DNA from: Costus lasius
Lineage: Eukaryota > Streptophyta > Magnoliopsida > Zingiberales > Costaceae
Direction of reading: 5' to 3'
DNA: 64,000 nt
NCBI GenBank assembly: GCA_027563935.2
Contig: CM050453.2
Location: 66,076,018-66,140,017, forward strand
Shown: positions 47,627 to 57,343 of the stretch, piece after piece
How the letters are laid out: each line of letters begins with the position of its first letter
Position numbering within the stretch: the first letter of the stretch is position 1
The notes under the pieces: generated by a model
What the model was told of the DNA's origin: nothing
The model's database searches: none
What the model saw: only the letters and a program-made list of their open reading frames with translations
Made by a program: the position numbers and the translations under genes

Positions 47627-50600
47627 CTAATGGTTGAGAAATCTCAAACCCATATTATTACAGTGCTTTTCATGCTTCTGCTGCGCCAGAGGCTTGGTAA
47701 GCGGGTCTGCCAGATTGTCATCTGTATGAACCTTGCATATTTTGATCTCGCCTCGATCAATGATCTCCCGGATCAAGTGAAACCGTCTCTGTATGTGCTT
47801 GGACTTCTGGTGCGACCGTGGTTCCTTTGCTTGTGCAATTGCTCCAGTGTTATCACAGAAGATAACCAAAGGATCGGCACTCGAAGGAACGACACCAAGT
47901 TCTCTCACGAACTTACGAATCCACACTGCCTCCTTGGATGCTTCCGAGGCTGCAACATACTCGGCTTCTGTTGTGGAATCAGCAACAGTTGACTGTTTGA
48001 AACTCTTCCACACCACTGCTCCACCATTCAAGCTGAAAACATAGCCTGATTGCGATCGGAAATCATCCTGGTCCGACTGGAACGAAGCATCAGTATATCC
48101 CTCTATACTGAGTTCTTCCTGACCACCATATATCAAGAACATATCTTTGGTCCTCCGCAGATATTTTAAGATGTTCTTGACCGCAATCCAGTGCGCCAAA
48201 CCTGGATTACTTTGGAATCGACTGGTCACGCTTAACCCGTAAGCGACGTCTGGGCGAGTACACAACATCGCATACATAATGGACCCAATAGCCGAAGCAT
48301 AAGGTGTATTGTCCATTTCATCTTTCTCAGTCTGTGTTTGTGGACACTGACTCTTCGAAAGATTCAGACCATGTCTGACTGGAAGATATCCACGTTTAGA
48401 ATTCTCTAAATGGAATCTCTCCAGGACCTTATCGATGTAAGTACTCTGGCACAACCCGAGAAGCCTCTTAGATCTATCCCGGTAGATCTTCACACCTAAT
48501 ACATAGGCTGCTTCTCCTAGATCTTTCATCTGGAAACATTTTCCTAACCATGCCTTAACAGCATGCAGTTCAGGAATATCATTTCCAATGATCAAGATAT
48601 CATCGACGTAGAGGATTAGGAATGTAATTACGCTCCCACTAAACCTCTTATATACACACGGGTCATCCTCGTTCTTGATGAAACCAAACTCAGAGATTGA
48701 TTCATCAAAACGAATATTCCAGTTTCTTGATGCTTGTTTAAGTCCATAAATGGACTTCTTTAACTTGCATATTTTATGACGATCTGATGGATTAGTGAAA
48801 CCTTCCGGTTGTGTCATATACACATCCTCATCCAGATTTCCATTAAGGAAAGCTGTCTTCACATCCATCTGCCAGATCTCATAGTCGTAATATGCTGCTA
48901 TCGCGAAAAGAATCCGAATAGACTTAAACATGGCTACAGGTGAGAAAGTTTCATCATAATCTATCCCGTAGATTTGTTTGAAACCTTTCGCAACTAGCCT
49001 GCCTTTATAGGTAACCACGTTACCATCCATGTCAATCTTCTTCTTGAAGATCCATTTACAGCCTATAGGGATTACACCCGGAGGCGGATCAACCAAATCC
49101 CAGACTTGGTTATCTGACATGGAGTCCATCTCGGCTCGCATAGCGTCAAGCCATCTAGCTGACTCCGGTCCACTGACCGCATCCGCATAAGTTAGGGGTT
49201 CATCATTATTAATGATGTAGACTCCGTCATAGCGCTCAGGCTGTCGACGGATCCTACCCGATCTTCGCGGTTCCCGTGATATCTGAGCCTCAGGTTGTTC
49301 AGTAACCTGATCTACCAGCTCAGGCACATCCAACTCTGCTTGACTACTTTGTCCTTCCTCTGGATTCTCATCCAGCTTTATTTCTCTCCCACTGGCCTCT
49401 TGCAGAAGAAACTCCTTCTCAAGAAATATGGCCGTCCGAGCAACAAATACCTTGTTCTCTTTGGGATCGTAGAAATAATAACCCTTAGTTTCCTTAGGGT
49501 AACCGACAAAGATACATTTGTCAGATCTGCTCTCTAGTTTCCCAGAGGCGAGCTTTTTGACATAAGCCTCGCAACCCCAGATCCTGATAAATGTCAAGCT
49601 AGGCTGTTTCCCATACCATAACTCATATGGTGTCTTTGAAACTGCCTTGGATGGCACTCGGTTTAGTACCTTTGCAGCTGTTTCCAGTGCAAAACCCCAA
49701 AAGGAATATGGAAGAGTAGCCTGACTCATCATAGAACGAACCATGTCTAGTAACGTTCTATTTCTCCTCTCGGACACACCATTCCATTGCGGTGTTCCTG
49801 GCGGAGTGAGCTGTGAGATAATCCCACACTCCTTCAGATAGTCAGTAAACGCATGACTCAGGTATTCTCCACCTCGATCAGAACGAAGTGCTTTGATATT
49901 TCGGCCTAGCTGATTTTGTACTTCATTTTTGAACTCTTTGAACTTGTCAAAAGATTCACTTTTATGTCTCATCAAATAGACATACCCATACCTACTGAAA
50001 TCATCAGTAAAGGTAATGAAGTACTGATAGCCACCTCTGGCATGTTTACTAAAAGGCCCACACACATCACTGTGTATAAGGTCCAGTAAACCTGAAGTCC
50101 TTTGACCTTTATTAGAAAAAGGAGACTTCGTCATTTTACCCATCAAACAAGCTTTGCATGTATCAATCTCCTCACAGGAGAATGATCCCAGCAGTCCATG
50201 TTCATGCAACCGCTTAATGCGCTTCTCATTTATATGGCCTAAACGACTATGCCATAGCAAGGTGCTGTCATCAGCATACTTGGCTTTCTTATTATCAATG
50301 TTTTGTATAGAATTTTCCATGTCCAACATGTATAACCCATTGTTAATTGAACCAGTTGCATACACAATATTATCAAAAGAAAGTACACACTTTGAAATCT
50401 TGCATTCAAAGGCAAATCCTTTCCTGACAAGAGCAGGAATAGAGATAATATTCTTGGTAATACTGGGTACAAAATAACAATTGTTTAATTCTAATACAAT
50501 GCCAGATGGTAAGGAAATGAAATAGTCTCCTACAGCAACAGCAGCAACCCGTGCCCCGTTTCCAACGCGTAGGTCTACCTCATGCTGTCCCACCTGCCTT

Positions 50601-51511
50601 CTTCTCTTGAGTTCATGCACATTTGAACAAATGTGAACTCCACATGCAGTGTCCAACACCCATGAAATAGAAGAAGAAGATAACATGACCTCAGTCACAT
50701 ATATACCTGAGCCAGAAGCGATGCTTCCCCTCTTATCTCCTTGGAGCGCTTTACAGTCCTTTTTCCAGTGACCCAGCTGGCCACAGTGGAAACACCTGTT
50801 GTCCTTCGACCGCTTAACCTTCTGTTTCAGGGCCTTGCTGTAATTCTTGACAGGGGCCTTGCCCTTCTTCCCCTTCTTCTTGTTCCTCGAAGGAACCATC
50901 AAGATAGAGGTTGAAGGCTTACCCTTCAGAGTTTCCTCAGTTGTCAAGAGCATATTCAGCAGCTCTGCCGGCGTACAATCGATCTTGTTCATATTAAAGT
51001 TAATAATGAACGCATCGAAAGAGGGCGGAAGAGACTGCAGAATAATGTCCACAGCAAGCTCCTGGTTGACGGTATGCCCCAGTTTCTCTAGAGCCTCCTT
51101 GTGCCCAATCATCTTGAGCACGTGAGCTCCCACCGGGCTCCCCTCAGCCAGTTTGCTCTGAAAGAAGAGCTTCGTCAGATTATAGCGTTCAGTCCTCGCC
51201 TGTGCAGCATACAGCATCTTGAGGTTCGCTATAATCTCTATAGCCGACATATCCTCATGCTGACGCTGCAGCGGTGGCGTCATAGACGCAAGCATCAGGC
51301 AAGCGACATCAATGCTATCATTGACGTGCTTTTCGTAGGCATCCCGAACCGCCCTTGCGGCGTTCAGAGCGGGCTGCGGCGGTATCGCCGTCTCGAGGAC
51401 ATACAGTTTCCTCTCTGCCTTAAGAACGATCTTAAGGTGTCCGAACCAGTCAGAGAAGTTCGGCCCAGCAAACTTCTCCCTTTCCAGTAGGGATCGCACA
51501 TTGAAGCTCAT
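47627..51511 (-). CDS. CopA gag-pol polyprotein, 1294 aa
   Basis: A single uninterrupted frame from MSFNVRSLLEREKF. Order: gag (about 1-235); CCHC knuckle CFHCGQLGHWKKDC (240-253); protease Asp287 in VLDTACGVH; pre-integrase zinc HSRLGH ... CKACLMGK; integrase catalytic Asp482 (HSDVCG), Asp545 (SDRGGEY) and Glu581 (SERRNRT), the D-D-35-E layout; RT (about 800-1040) with YVDD at 968-971; RNase H with Asp1141 (TDAS) and Asp1220 (CDNTG). It ends LRFLNH 20 bases from the LTR. Gag forms the particle, protease matures it, and RT/RNase H and integrase copy and insert the element. The D-T-A protease loop differs from the usual D-S-G or D-T-G. Expressed from the LTR at 53358-55048. Confidence 0.97.
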   Translation of the reverse strand: MSFNVRSLLEREKFAGPNFSDWFGHLKIVLKAERKLYVLETAIPPQPALNAARAVRDAYEKHVNDSIDVACLMLASMTPPLQRQHEDMSAIEIIANLKMLYAAQARTERYNLTKLFFQSKLAEGSPVGAHVLKMIGHKEALEKLGHTVNQELAVDIILQSLPPSFDAFIINFNMNKIDCTPAELLNMLLTTEETLKGKPSTSILMVPSRNKKKGKKGKAPVKNYSKALKQKVKRSKDNRCFHCGQLGHWKKDCKALQGDKRGSIASGSGIYVTEVMLSSSSISWVLDTACGVHICSNVHELKRRRQVGQHEVDLRVGNGARVAAVAVGDYFISLPSGIVLELNNCYFVPSITKNIISIPALVRKGFAFECKISKCVLSFDNIVYATGSINNGLYMLDMENSIQNIDNKKAKYADDSTLLWHSRLGHINEKRIKRLHEHGLLGSFSCEEIDTCKACLMGKMTKSPFSNKGQRTSGLLDLIHSDVCGPFSKHARGGYQYFITFTDDFSRYGYVYLMRHKSESFDKFKEFKNEVQNQLGRNIKALRSDRGGEYLSHAFTDYLKECGIISQLTPPGTPQWNGVSERRNRTLLDMVRSMMSQATLPYSFWGFALETAAKVLNRVPSKAVSKTPYELWYGKQPSLTFIRIWGCEAYVKKLASGKLESRSDKCIFVGYPKETKGYYFYDPKENKVFVARTAIFLEKEFLLQEASGREIKLDENPEEGQSSQAELDVPELVDQVTEQPEAQISREPRRSGRIRRQPERYDGVYIINNDEPLTYADAVSGPESARWLDAMRAEMDSMSDNQVWDLVDPPPGVIPIGCKWIFKKKIDMDGNVVTYKGRLVAKGFKQIYGIDYDETFSPVAMFKSIRILFAIAAYYDYEIWQMDVKTAFLNGNLDEDVYMTQPEGFTNPSDRHKICKLKKSIYGLKQASRNWNIRFDESISEFGFIKNEDDPCVYKRFSGSVITFLILYVDDILIIGNDIPELHAVKAWLGKCFQMKDLGEAAYVLGVKIYRDRSKRLLGLCQSTYIDKVLERFHLENSKRGYLPVRHGLNLSKSQCPQTQTEKDEMDNTPYASAIGSIMYAMLCTRPDVAYGLSVTSRFQSNPGLAHWIAVKNILKYLRRTKDMFLIYGGQEELSIEGYTDASFQSDQDDFRSQSGYVFSLNGGAVVWKSFKQSTVADSTTEAEYVAASEASKEAVWIRKFVRELGVVPSSADPLVIFCDNTGAIAQAKEPRSHQKSKHIQRRFHLIREIIDRGEIKICKVHTDDNLADPLTKPLAQQKHEKHCNNMGLRFLNH

Positions 51512-53343
51512 GGTGTTCGTTGCTGCAGGAATCTACAACAAGCAAGAACAGCAAGGTCAGTATCAATGTTTCAGAATCAATCCAGGACTTAAGAAAGATT
51601 CTTTTTCTCACTATTTTGTCTGACTGAAAAATCCAGTAAACAGTCCGAAAGAGTAACACTCTTTTAGTGAGATGGGATCCAGATTTCATACTTGGTCTCC
51701 GCGTCCCGCTCAGGCGAGATAAGATGCACAGAGATGACAAGCACTAATTTCTGGTAGGCTGTCCCAGCCAATCGCCAACCCGTGCGATTCCCCTTCATCT
51801 TGGCAATCCAGCAGACTGTGCCAACTGAGTTGGTACAACACAGTCTCTGATCCCAGAGATGGCTGCCTCCATGTGCTACCATATGCGCCACATATGTAGC
51901 CTACATGGTCAAGCTGACCCGACCTACTCCCTGGACCACCACGTGCTATGCTGAGCAACGAGAGGGGATAAATCCCAACTCTGTAACACGCAGGTGTAAT
52001 CCAGCACCGTCTGAAGATAGATGGACGTGCCCACTGAGTGGGTTCAACACGGCTCCAACGATAATCAGAAAGGTGAGGTTTCGCGTCAGAAGGCTTATCG
52101 AGCTTGATATGTTAGCGTTGGATTTTAACGGTCTTTTATCTTCTTACTATCAGGCATATCCTATGGCTATAGCAGAAGATAAACTTAAACATGCAATTCT
52201 AATTATTAGCAATAAGTAGAAAGCATGATCTTATGTGGTAAAAGCCCATGAACCCTAGTAAGACCTTAATTTACTTAAGTCTTCACTTGAGCTCCTTGGC
52301 ATCTCATCTGGTCCAACCTAGGGCCCTAGCGCCAAGAGCACCTCAGGTGCGCCACCAGCTGAATGCCCCTGTGGGATGTGTGCATTTGTACTCTTGTCTA
52401 ATCAAATACATTTGATCTATCTAGACAAGTTTGACTCACAGGTCAATTATACAATATCTAAATTAAAAATGTGATTCGCAGATCACAAATTAATTTACAA
52501 AATTGAATCCAGGCACGCAGGCCCCAGCACAGCACACATTTAACATGGGCAGCCCACATAAGACTAAATAGACAATCATCATGGCATCAATCAACATGTG
52601 ATCCAATCATTTTGAAATTAAAAGTTTTGAAAACCCCATGGCATCAATTTTAATTTCCTTAGGTGTCCTACAACCTTACAATGGTCCATTGATAGGGATC
52701 CACTCATCCATCTAGTCAGATCCTTTGCCCTTGCATGCACCGAGTCCTAACTGACTCGAGTTGACCTAATGGTCAACCATGCATGCGCCAAGGGCTGAAC
52801 CACCCTCATGAGTTTTTGGCAAGCGGGTGTGACCCCGGGCCTAACTCAAGTGTGTTCAGTAGTTGTCTCAACCAGACCTCGCTACACACCTTTGATGCAG
52901 TTAACCTATAGCCACCTTGTGCTTGCGCACAGGTGCTATCTGGTCAACCCATCTAGGCTGTCAGATGGTCTGATCAGACTAATGGATCTAACCTAGAGGT
53001 GACTTCAACCCCATCAACCCATCTAAGGGTTTATGGTAGGTGCCACTTAGGTCTAGTGAGGCGCGCAAGAGTTTTGTTTTGTCAAAAACAATATGTAAGA
53101 AGCGCCAATTAAACATGCGCCAACAATTACATTTGTAGAGTCCCCTTCAAGGGGGAGCGCAACTTTGTAGAGTCCCCTTCAAGGGGGAGCGCAACTTTGA
53201 CAACAACAAACAACAAGCACCTATACATGCGGCTAAGAACAACAAACATCATGAATCTTTTATGAACTTGCGCATGTAACCAACCCTAGATCTAAGCATA
53301 ACATGGATCACAACAGCAAACATAATAGCATGCAATGAGCCAA
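51512..53343 (-). other. CopA 5' leader
   Basis: About 1.83 kb of untranslated leader. Three hairpins at 52030-52042, 51821-51833 and 51705-51718. Conserved blocks at 52517-52534 and 52818-52841. A perfect 32 bp tandem duplication at 53132-53195. An acceptor-like ttgcttgttgtag stands just before gag on the minus strand (about 51540). Confidence 0.85.
53132..53195. repeat. 32 bp perfect tandem duplication in CopA leader
   Basis: Units 53132-53163 and 53164-53195 are the same and contain the near-palindrome ccccttcaagggg. On the minus strand each unit ends GGGGACTCTACA, close to the CopA LTR end GGGGCTCCTACA. Confidence 0.9.
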
Positions 53344-53355
53344 GCTCTGATACCA
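53344..53355 (-). other. CopA primer-binding site
   Basis: The minus strand reads TGGTATCAGAGC (initiator-Met tRNA type), two bases from the LTR. Confidence 0.95.
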
Positions 53356-53357
53356 AT

Positions 53358-55048
53358 TGTAGGAGCCCCTAAATGAAGGGGGCAAAAACCCTAAGCATGG
53401 CGCAAATGAAATGTATGCAAGCGGAAGCAAGGGTTTGAAGAACCGTTGCATGCCATATATTCAACTATCATGGATTGATAAGAAGAAGGGGAGATCCATA
53501 CCAATGCCATAGGCTTGGAAATCGGCTTGGATGAAGAGAACAAGTTAGGTCTCCTCCACAAGTCCACACACAAGATGAGGGATGGCTACCCTTTAGGATC
53601 TTCCTTGTGCTAGCAAGAGATCCCCTTTCGGTCCTTGTCGTGTGGGATGATGAGATGTCCCTTTTCGAGAGCTTCTCTTGGATGATCCCTCCTCTCTTCG
53701 TCAACCACACCAACGAAAGAGCTAGGCGTTGAAAAGAAAACCCTCAACGCATAAGCGTTTTAGCATTGAAGCAAAACCGGCCTTGATGACTTTCCATAAA
53801 TGGAAGTCAATCAAGCCATGCGTTCAATCCAACCCAAAACGCATATGGCTTTGAACCAAGCGTTCACCCTTGTGAACCGGTTCAAGCCAAATCATCCAAT
53901 CGGCTTTGGTTCATTAAACCAAACCAAAATAGCTCAAGCCATTTGGTCTAGACCAAATCGAACCCCAAGGCTCATGATCTAACCATTCATCTCCTGATGC
54001 CCCTGATCTCTCCGATCTAGCATCACCTCTCTCGATCGAAGCTTACCGATCTCAAGCCCTAATCAATCAAACATGATCAGACCAGATCTCACTTACAATC
54101 AGAGATTAAATCCCTTTAATCTGAACTCAAAGAATCCAGTCCACACGATCTGACTCAAGTAAGCCATATCATCAAATTGTGCGACCCTGAGGGTTTCCCT
54201 TAAATGTCGGTAACGATAACTTACGTTATCACGATCAGTGAGGGGTATCTAGCAACACATCACTGTCTCCTGATATAAAGGAAAGAGTCTTCCAAGACTA
54301 CTCCCAAACCATTGCACAAGTGTGACTCCATTCACAAGGCATACATATGTCCTTTGCCACTGGATGTTCTTATTGGACAAGCGGGTCAAGCTTGTAACTC
54401 CAATACGATGAGCATGATTAGATCAGATGCCCATAGTCATCTGGGTATGGCCATACACTATCTCAATCATCTCATATAGGGGGCCCATTAGAACATCACA
54501 CTCCTTAAACAAGGAGACGGCAATCCTGTGTCTATCACTAGTGCCCTAACCTGATTCAAGCCCACCATCCAAGATAGTCTATAATCATTATGTTTCAAAT
54601 GATATTGAACTACCTCAAGACAATGACAATCATCATTTAGAAACACAAGCGATCTCAAGTCAGAGGACATGTGCCACTTGCTGCTTACAAGGATCATTCA
54701 CATTGTGACAAGCAATGGAATATCCCAGTAGGGTCTGTCCAGTACATCCAATGTACCCATGAGTCTACATCTTATTTCATGCTCGAAGCATCCTATAAGA
54801 TCAGCACTCATATTAGTCTCAATCATATCAAGGCTGTCTCATGTTCACCAAGATATCTCGACTAAGGACTTAGAGCCTGTCAGCCTAGCTGAACAGCTTT
54901 GAGACATTATCCAGAAGTACACTTATTACAGCAGACAAGGTAACAACCTGAATAATAACCATGCCTTTTATAAACTTACCAGTTTATTACATGATACACT
55001 TTATAATCCCAAGGCCTCAAACATTAGCCTTAAGGGCATACCCCAACA
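53358..55048 (-). repeat. CopA 5' LTR (right)
   Basis: 1691 bp, the partner of 45916-47606. Stem-loop at 54236-54265. It is followed at 55049 by the TSD ATGAA. Confidence 0.95.
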
Positions 55049-55811
55049 ATGAAGTATTGAGTCAAATTGAAGGATCTATTAAAGCACCTTGATTGGATCA
55101 AGATGATTAGTGGAGAATTTGATGACTGTCCTAAGAAGTGTGGAGTTATCTCACAGCTTACTTAGTACACCACTGTGTGGTGAATTTTAAGGAAAGAAAA
55201 AAGGAACACATTGGATGTGGTTCCATCTTTGAATAGTCATGCAAATATACTACTATGATGCCATGCAAACAGATGTACTGCTACTCCATAAGAAAATGTC
55301 TAATTTAGCTTTTGAGTTGCGAACTGCAAATATCCCATTTCTTCAATGGAATTGGGAATGTAATGTGCAGTGATTCGAAAGTATATATTTGTGGTGCACT
55401 ATAGAGTGCTAATTCTATCCCATGGAGAACAAAATATTTGTTGCTCAAAATGCTGTCTCTCTTGAGAAAGTATTTCTTTTGAAAGAAGCTAGTGGGAGTA
55501 GATTTGATTTGGACAAGGTCCAGAATCAACCACAATATAATTAGACACACATGGAGAGCAAAATCTCACATACAGGTTGAAAGTCAACCTGAGGTTCAAG
55601 TAACACAGGAATAACATAAGTCTAGATCGATTCGATATGCTGGGCATGACGAATTTTTCATCAAGCATGAACCTAAGACTTATGAAGAAATGGAAGCGGT
55701 CGGTGGACCAGATTCCAAGAAATGGCTAAGGGGCATAAGAACCATAATGGACTCCATGTCTGCTAATCAAGTCTGGGACTTGGATGAGCTGCCAAAAGGG
55801 GTAATTCCTGA
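55049..55811 (+). pseudogene. CopC integrase/pol remnant
   Basis: Resumes CopC integrase after CopA (NEVLSQIEGSIKAP aligns with NEVQNQLGRNIKAL), then GVISQLT, KIFVAQNAVSLEKVFLLKEASG, and MEAVGGPDSKKWL ... MDSMSANQVWDL just before RT. Several stops and indels. It ends where the GypF LTR starts; the five bases before it are cctga. Confidence 0.8.
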
Positions 55812-57230
55812 TGTAGGGGGCTTACACAGGGCAAAGGTGCATGCAAACAACGCTTTTGTAAAAATAGGTTTTTTTTGTATTTTGTAATAAAAACCGAAAT
55901 TACTGTTAACGGAGTTGGAAAATATTTTTGGTATTTTATAAATAGAGGAAATCGAAAACTAAGTTACTTAAACTATGAATTGAAATACACTTAATCTATG
56001 AATTGAAAATGCTAGTAGGGATACTCACAGTGCGATCCTTGAGAATAGAAGGATCGAGACGTCCCGGTCTTCAACGGTCCTACTCTGATGGAAGGAGTTG
56101 CATCATTACAAGCAAACACAGACAAACGAGAACCACACAAACCACGGATTCATATTACAAAACCAAGAACTAAGGGGGAGGTTAAGCCTCACAAATTCCC
56201 TTAACACTTTAACTAAAGGAGAGTGGGGAAGGAAGAGGGGAAGTGATTTGCGCCAAGAGGATCTTCCAAGCCTTGCGTTTCCCTATAACAAGAACTTTGA
56301 TTAGTGTAGAAACAAGTTCTAGAAATTAAGAAAGGGAGAGGGGAAGGAACTTAGCCGATTTGAAGTCTTGTTGATGTTGTTCTTCATGCTAGCCGAAAGT
56401 GAAGGAACCTTTGAAGATCTTAGTTGTTTGCCGAGATCAAAGGATGAAGAGGCTTCTTTGGAGTCTCGTCAAGGTGTGCAAGATCCTTCAAAGGGATTGG
56501 ATGCGTTGAGGACTTGAGAAGAAGGGGAAGAAGGGAAAGGGCTCGGCCCTTTAGAGGAGAGGGGGAGATAGAAAAACTTAGGCGACACAAGCACCAATGC
56601 TAACACAAGGTTTTTTTCATCTAGGAAACTACTCGACAATGAAGAGAGGGTTACAATTTATAGGCTCATCAAGCCATGGGCAAGGGTGACAATTCACCCT
56701 AGGCGCAATCACAAAGTTTATGGAAGAAATTAATGCTCAATTAAAACATTTCCTTTGTCAATTTTGAATTTTGAATTCTGTCTTTGATGGAGCTTCCTTG
56801 TGGCCGAATCCTCTTGAGCTCCTTCCTTGTTTGCTTGGATGGAATGGCGCCCATTTTGAATTTTGAAAGGCCTTCCTTCAAGAGCTTGGGCGGCTAGAGG
56901 TTTCCAAAGTTGATTCCACAAATTGGGGATCTAGATGGTGATCCCTTGATTTGTGGATCTTGATTGATCCTTGATGGCTAGGCGCATTGAAGGCTCCTCC
57001 ATTGGTAAGTTGTGGGCTGGTTCTTTAATTTCGAATTCTTCCTCTTATTAGGTGGCGCCTTGGGTTGATTTGGAAGGTGGAGTTGCATTCAATATAAGCT
57101 CCTTCAACTTGAAGTCTCTAGTCAAGTGTTGAATTGCTTCCTTCCATAATTGGAGCTTTACTTGAGTGGCTTAGCTTGAGCTTCCTAGCTTCCCTTGAGC
57201 TGGGCTTTAACCTGCCCAACTATTGACACA
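55812..57230 (-). repeat. GypF 3' LTR (inner boundary uncertain)
   Basis: Starts on the plus strand with TGTAGGGGGCTTACACAGGG, breaking the CopC pol frame. A minus-strand TATA box at 56655-56662 lies in the middle. The inner end is proposed at ...TATTGACACA (57230), because the minus strand then begins TGTGTCAATAG; no clear PPT supports it. No second LTR is in the window. Confidence 0.55.
56655..56662 (-). promoter_or_regulatory. TATA box of GypF LTR
   Basis: TATAAATT on the minus strand, followed by TGTAACCCTCTCTTC, a CT-rich start-site-like stretch. Confidence 0.5.
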
Positions 57231-57343
57231 AAAACCAGTAGACTATTCTAGGAGATAATGCATGACCTAATAAGGAAACTATAGGGTGCCCTAGGGCTTA
57301 TTCAAAGCAAATCAGAAAAGTGCAAATAAGGAAAGAGGGTGAC

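Larger units (their letters stand above)
45916..55048 (-). mobile_element. CopA, intact young copia element
   Basis: 9133 bp. LTRs 45916-47606 and 53358-55048 (1691 bp each), PBS 53344-53355, one 1294-codon ORF, PPT 47607-47620, TSD ATGAA at 45911-45915 and 55049-55053. The only LTR difference I noticed is C/T at about 46829 versus 54271. All parts needed for transposition appear present. The copia lineage is not assigned. Confidence 0.95.
15440..55811 (+). mobile_element. CopC, old copia element hosting four insertions
   Basis: Plus-strand pieces in order: 5' LTR (15440-17034 and 27876-28543), PBS 28545, leader, gag start (to 30328), gag/protease/integrase (45001-45915), and integrase/pol (55049-55811). 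Each gap is filled exactly by GypD, CopB, CopA or GypF, and the first three have perfect 5 bp TSDs, so the pieces join without loss. The coding parts carry many stops. The 3' part lies beyond GypF, outside the window. Confidence 0.85.

Noticed and set aside
47519..47992. 157-codon plus ORF
   Set aside because: Antisense to CopA RNase H end and PPT.
55690..55887. 65-codon plus ORF as one protein
   Set aside because: The first part is CopC pol; the rest runs into the GypF LTR.
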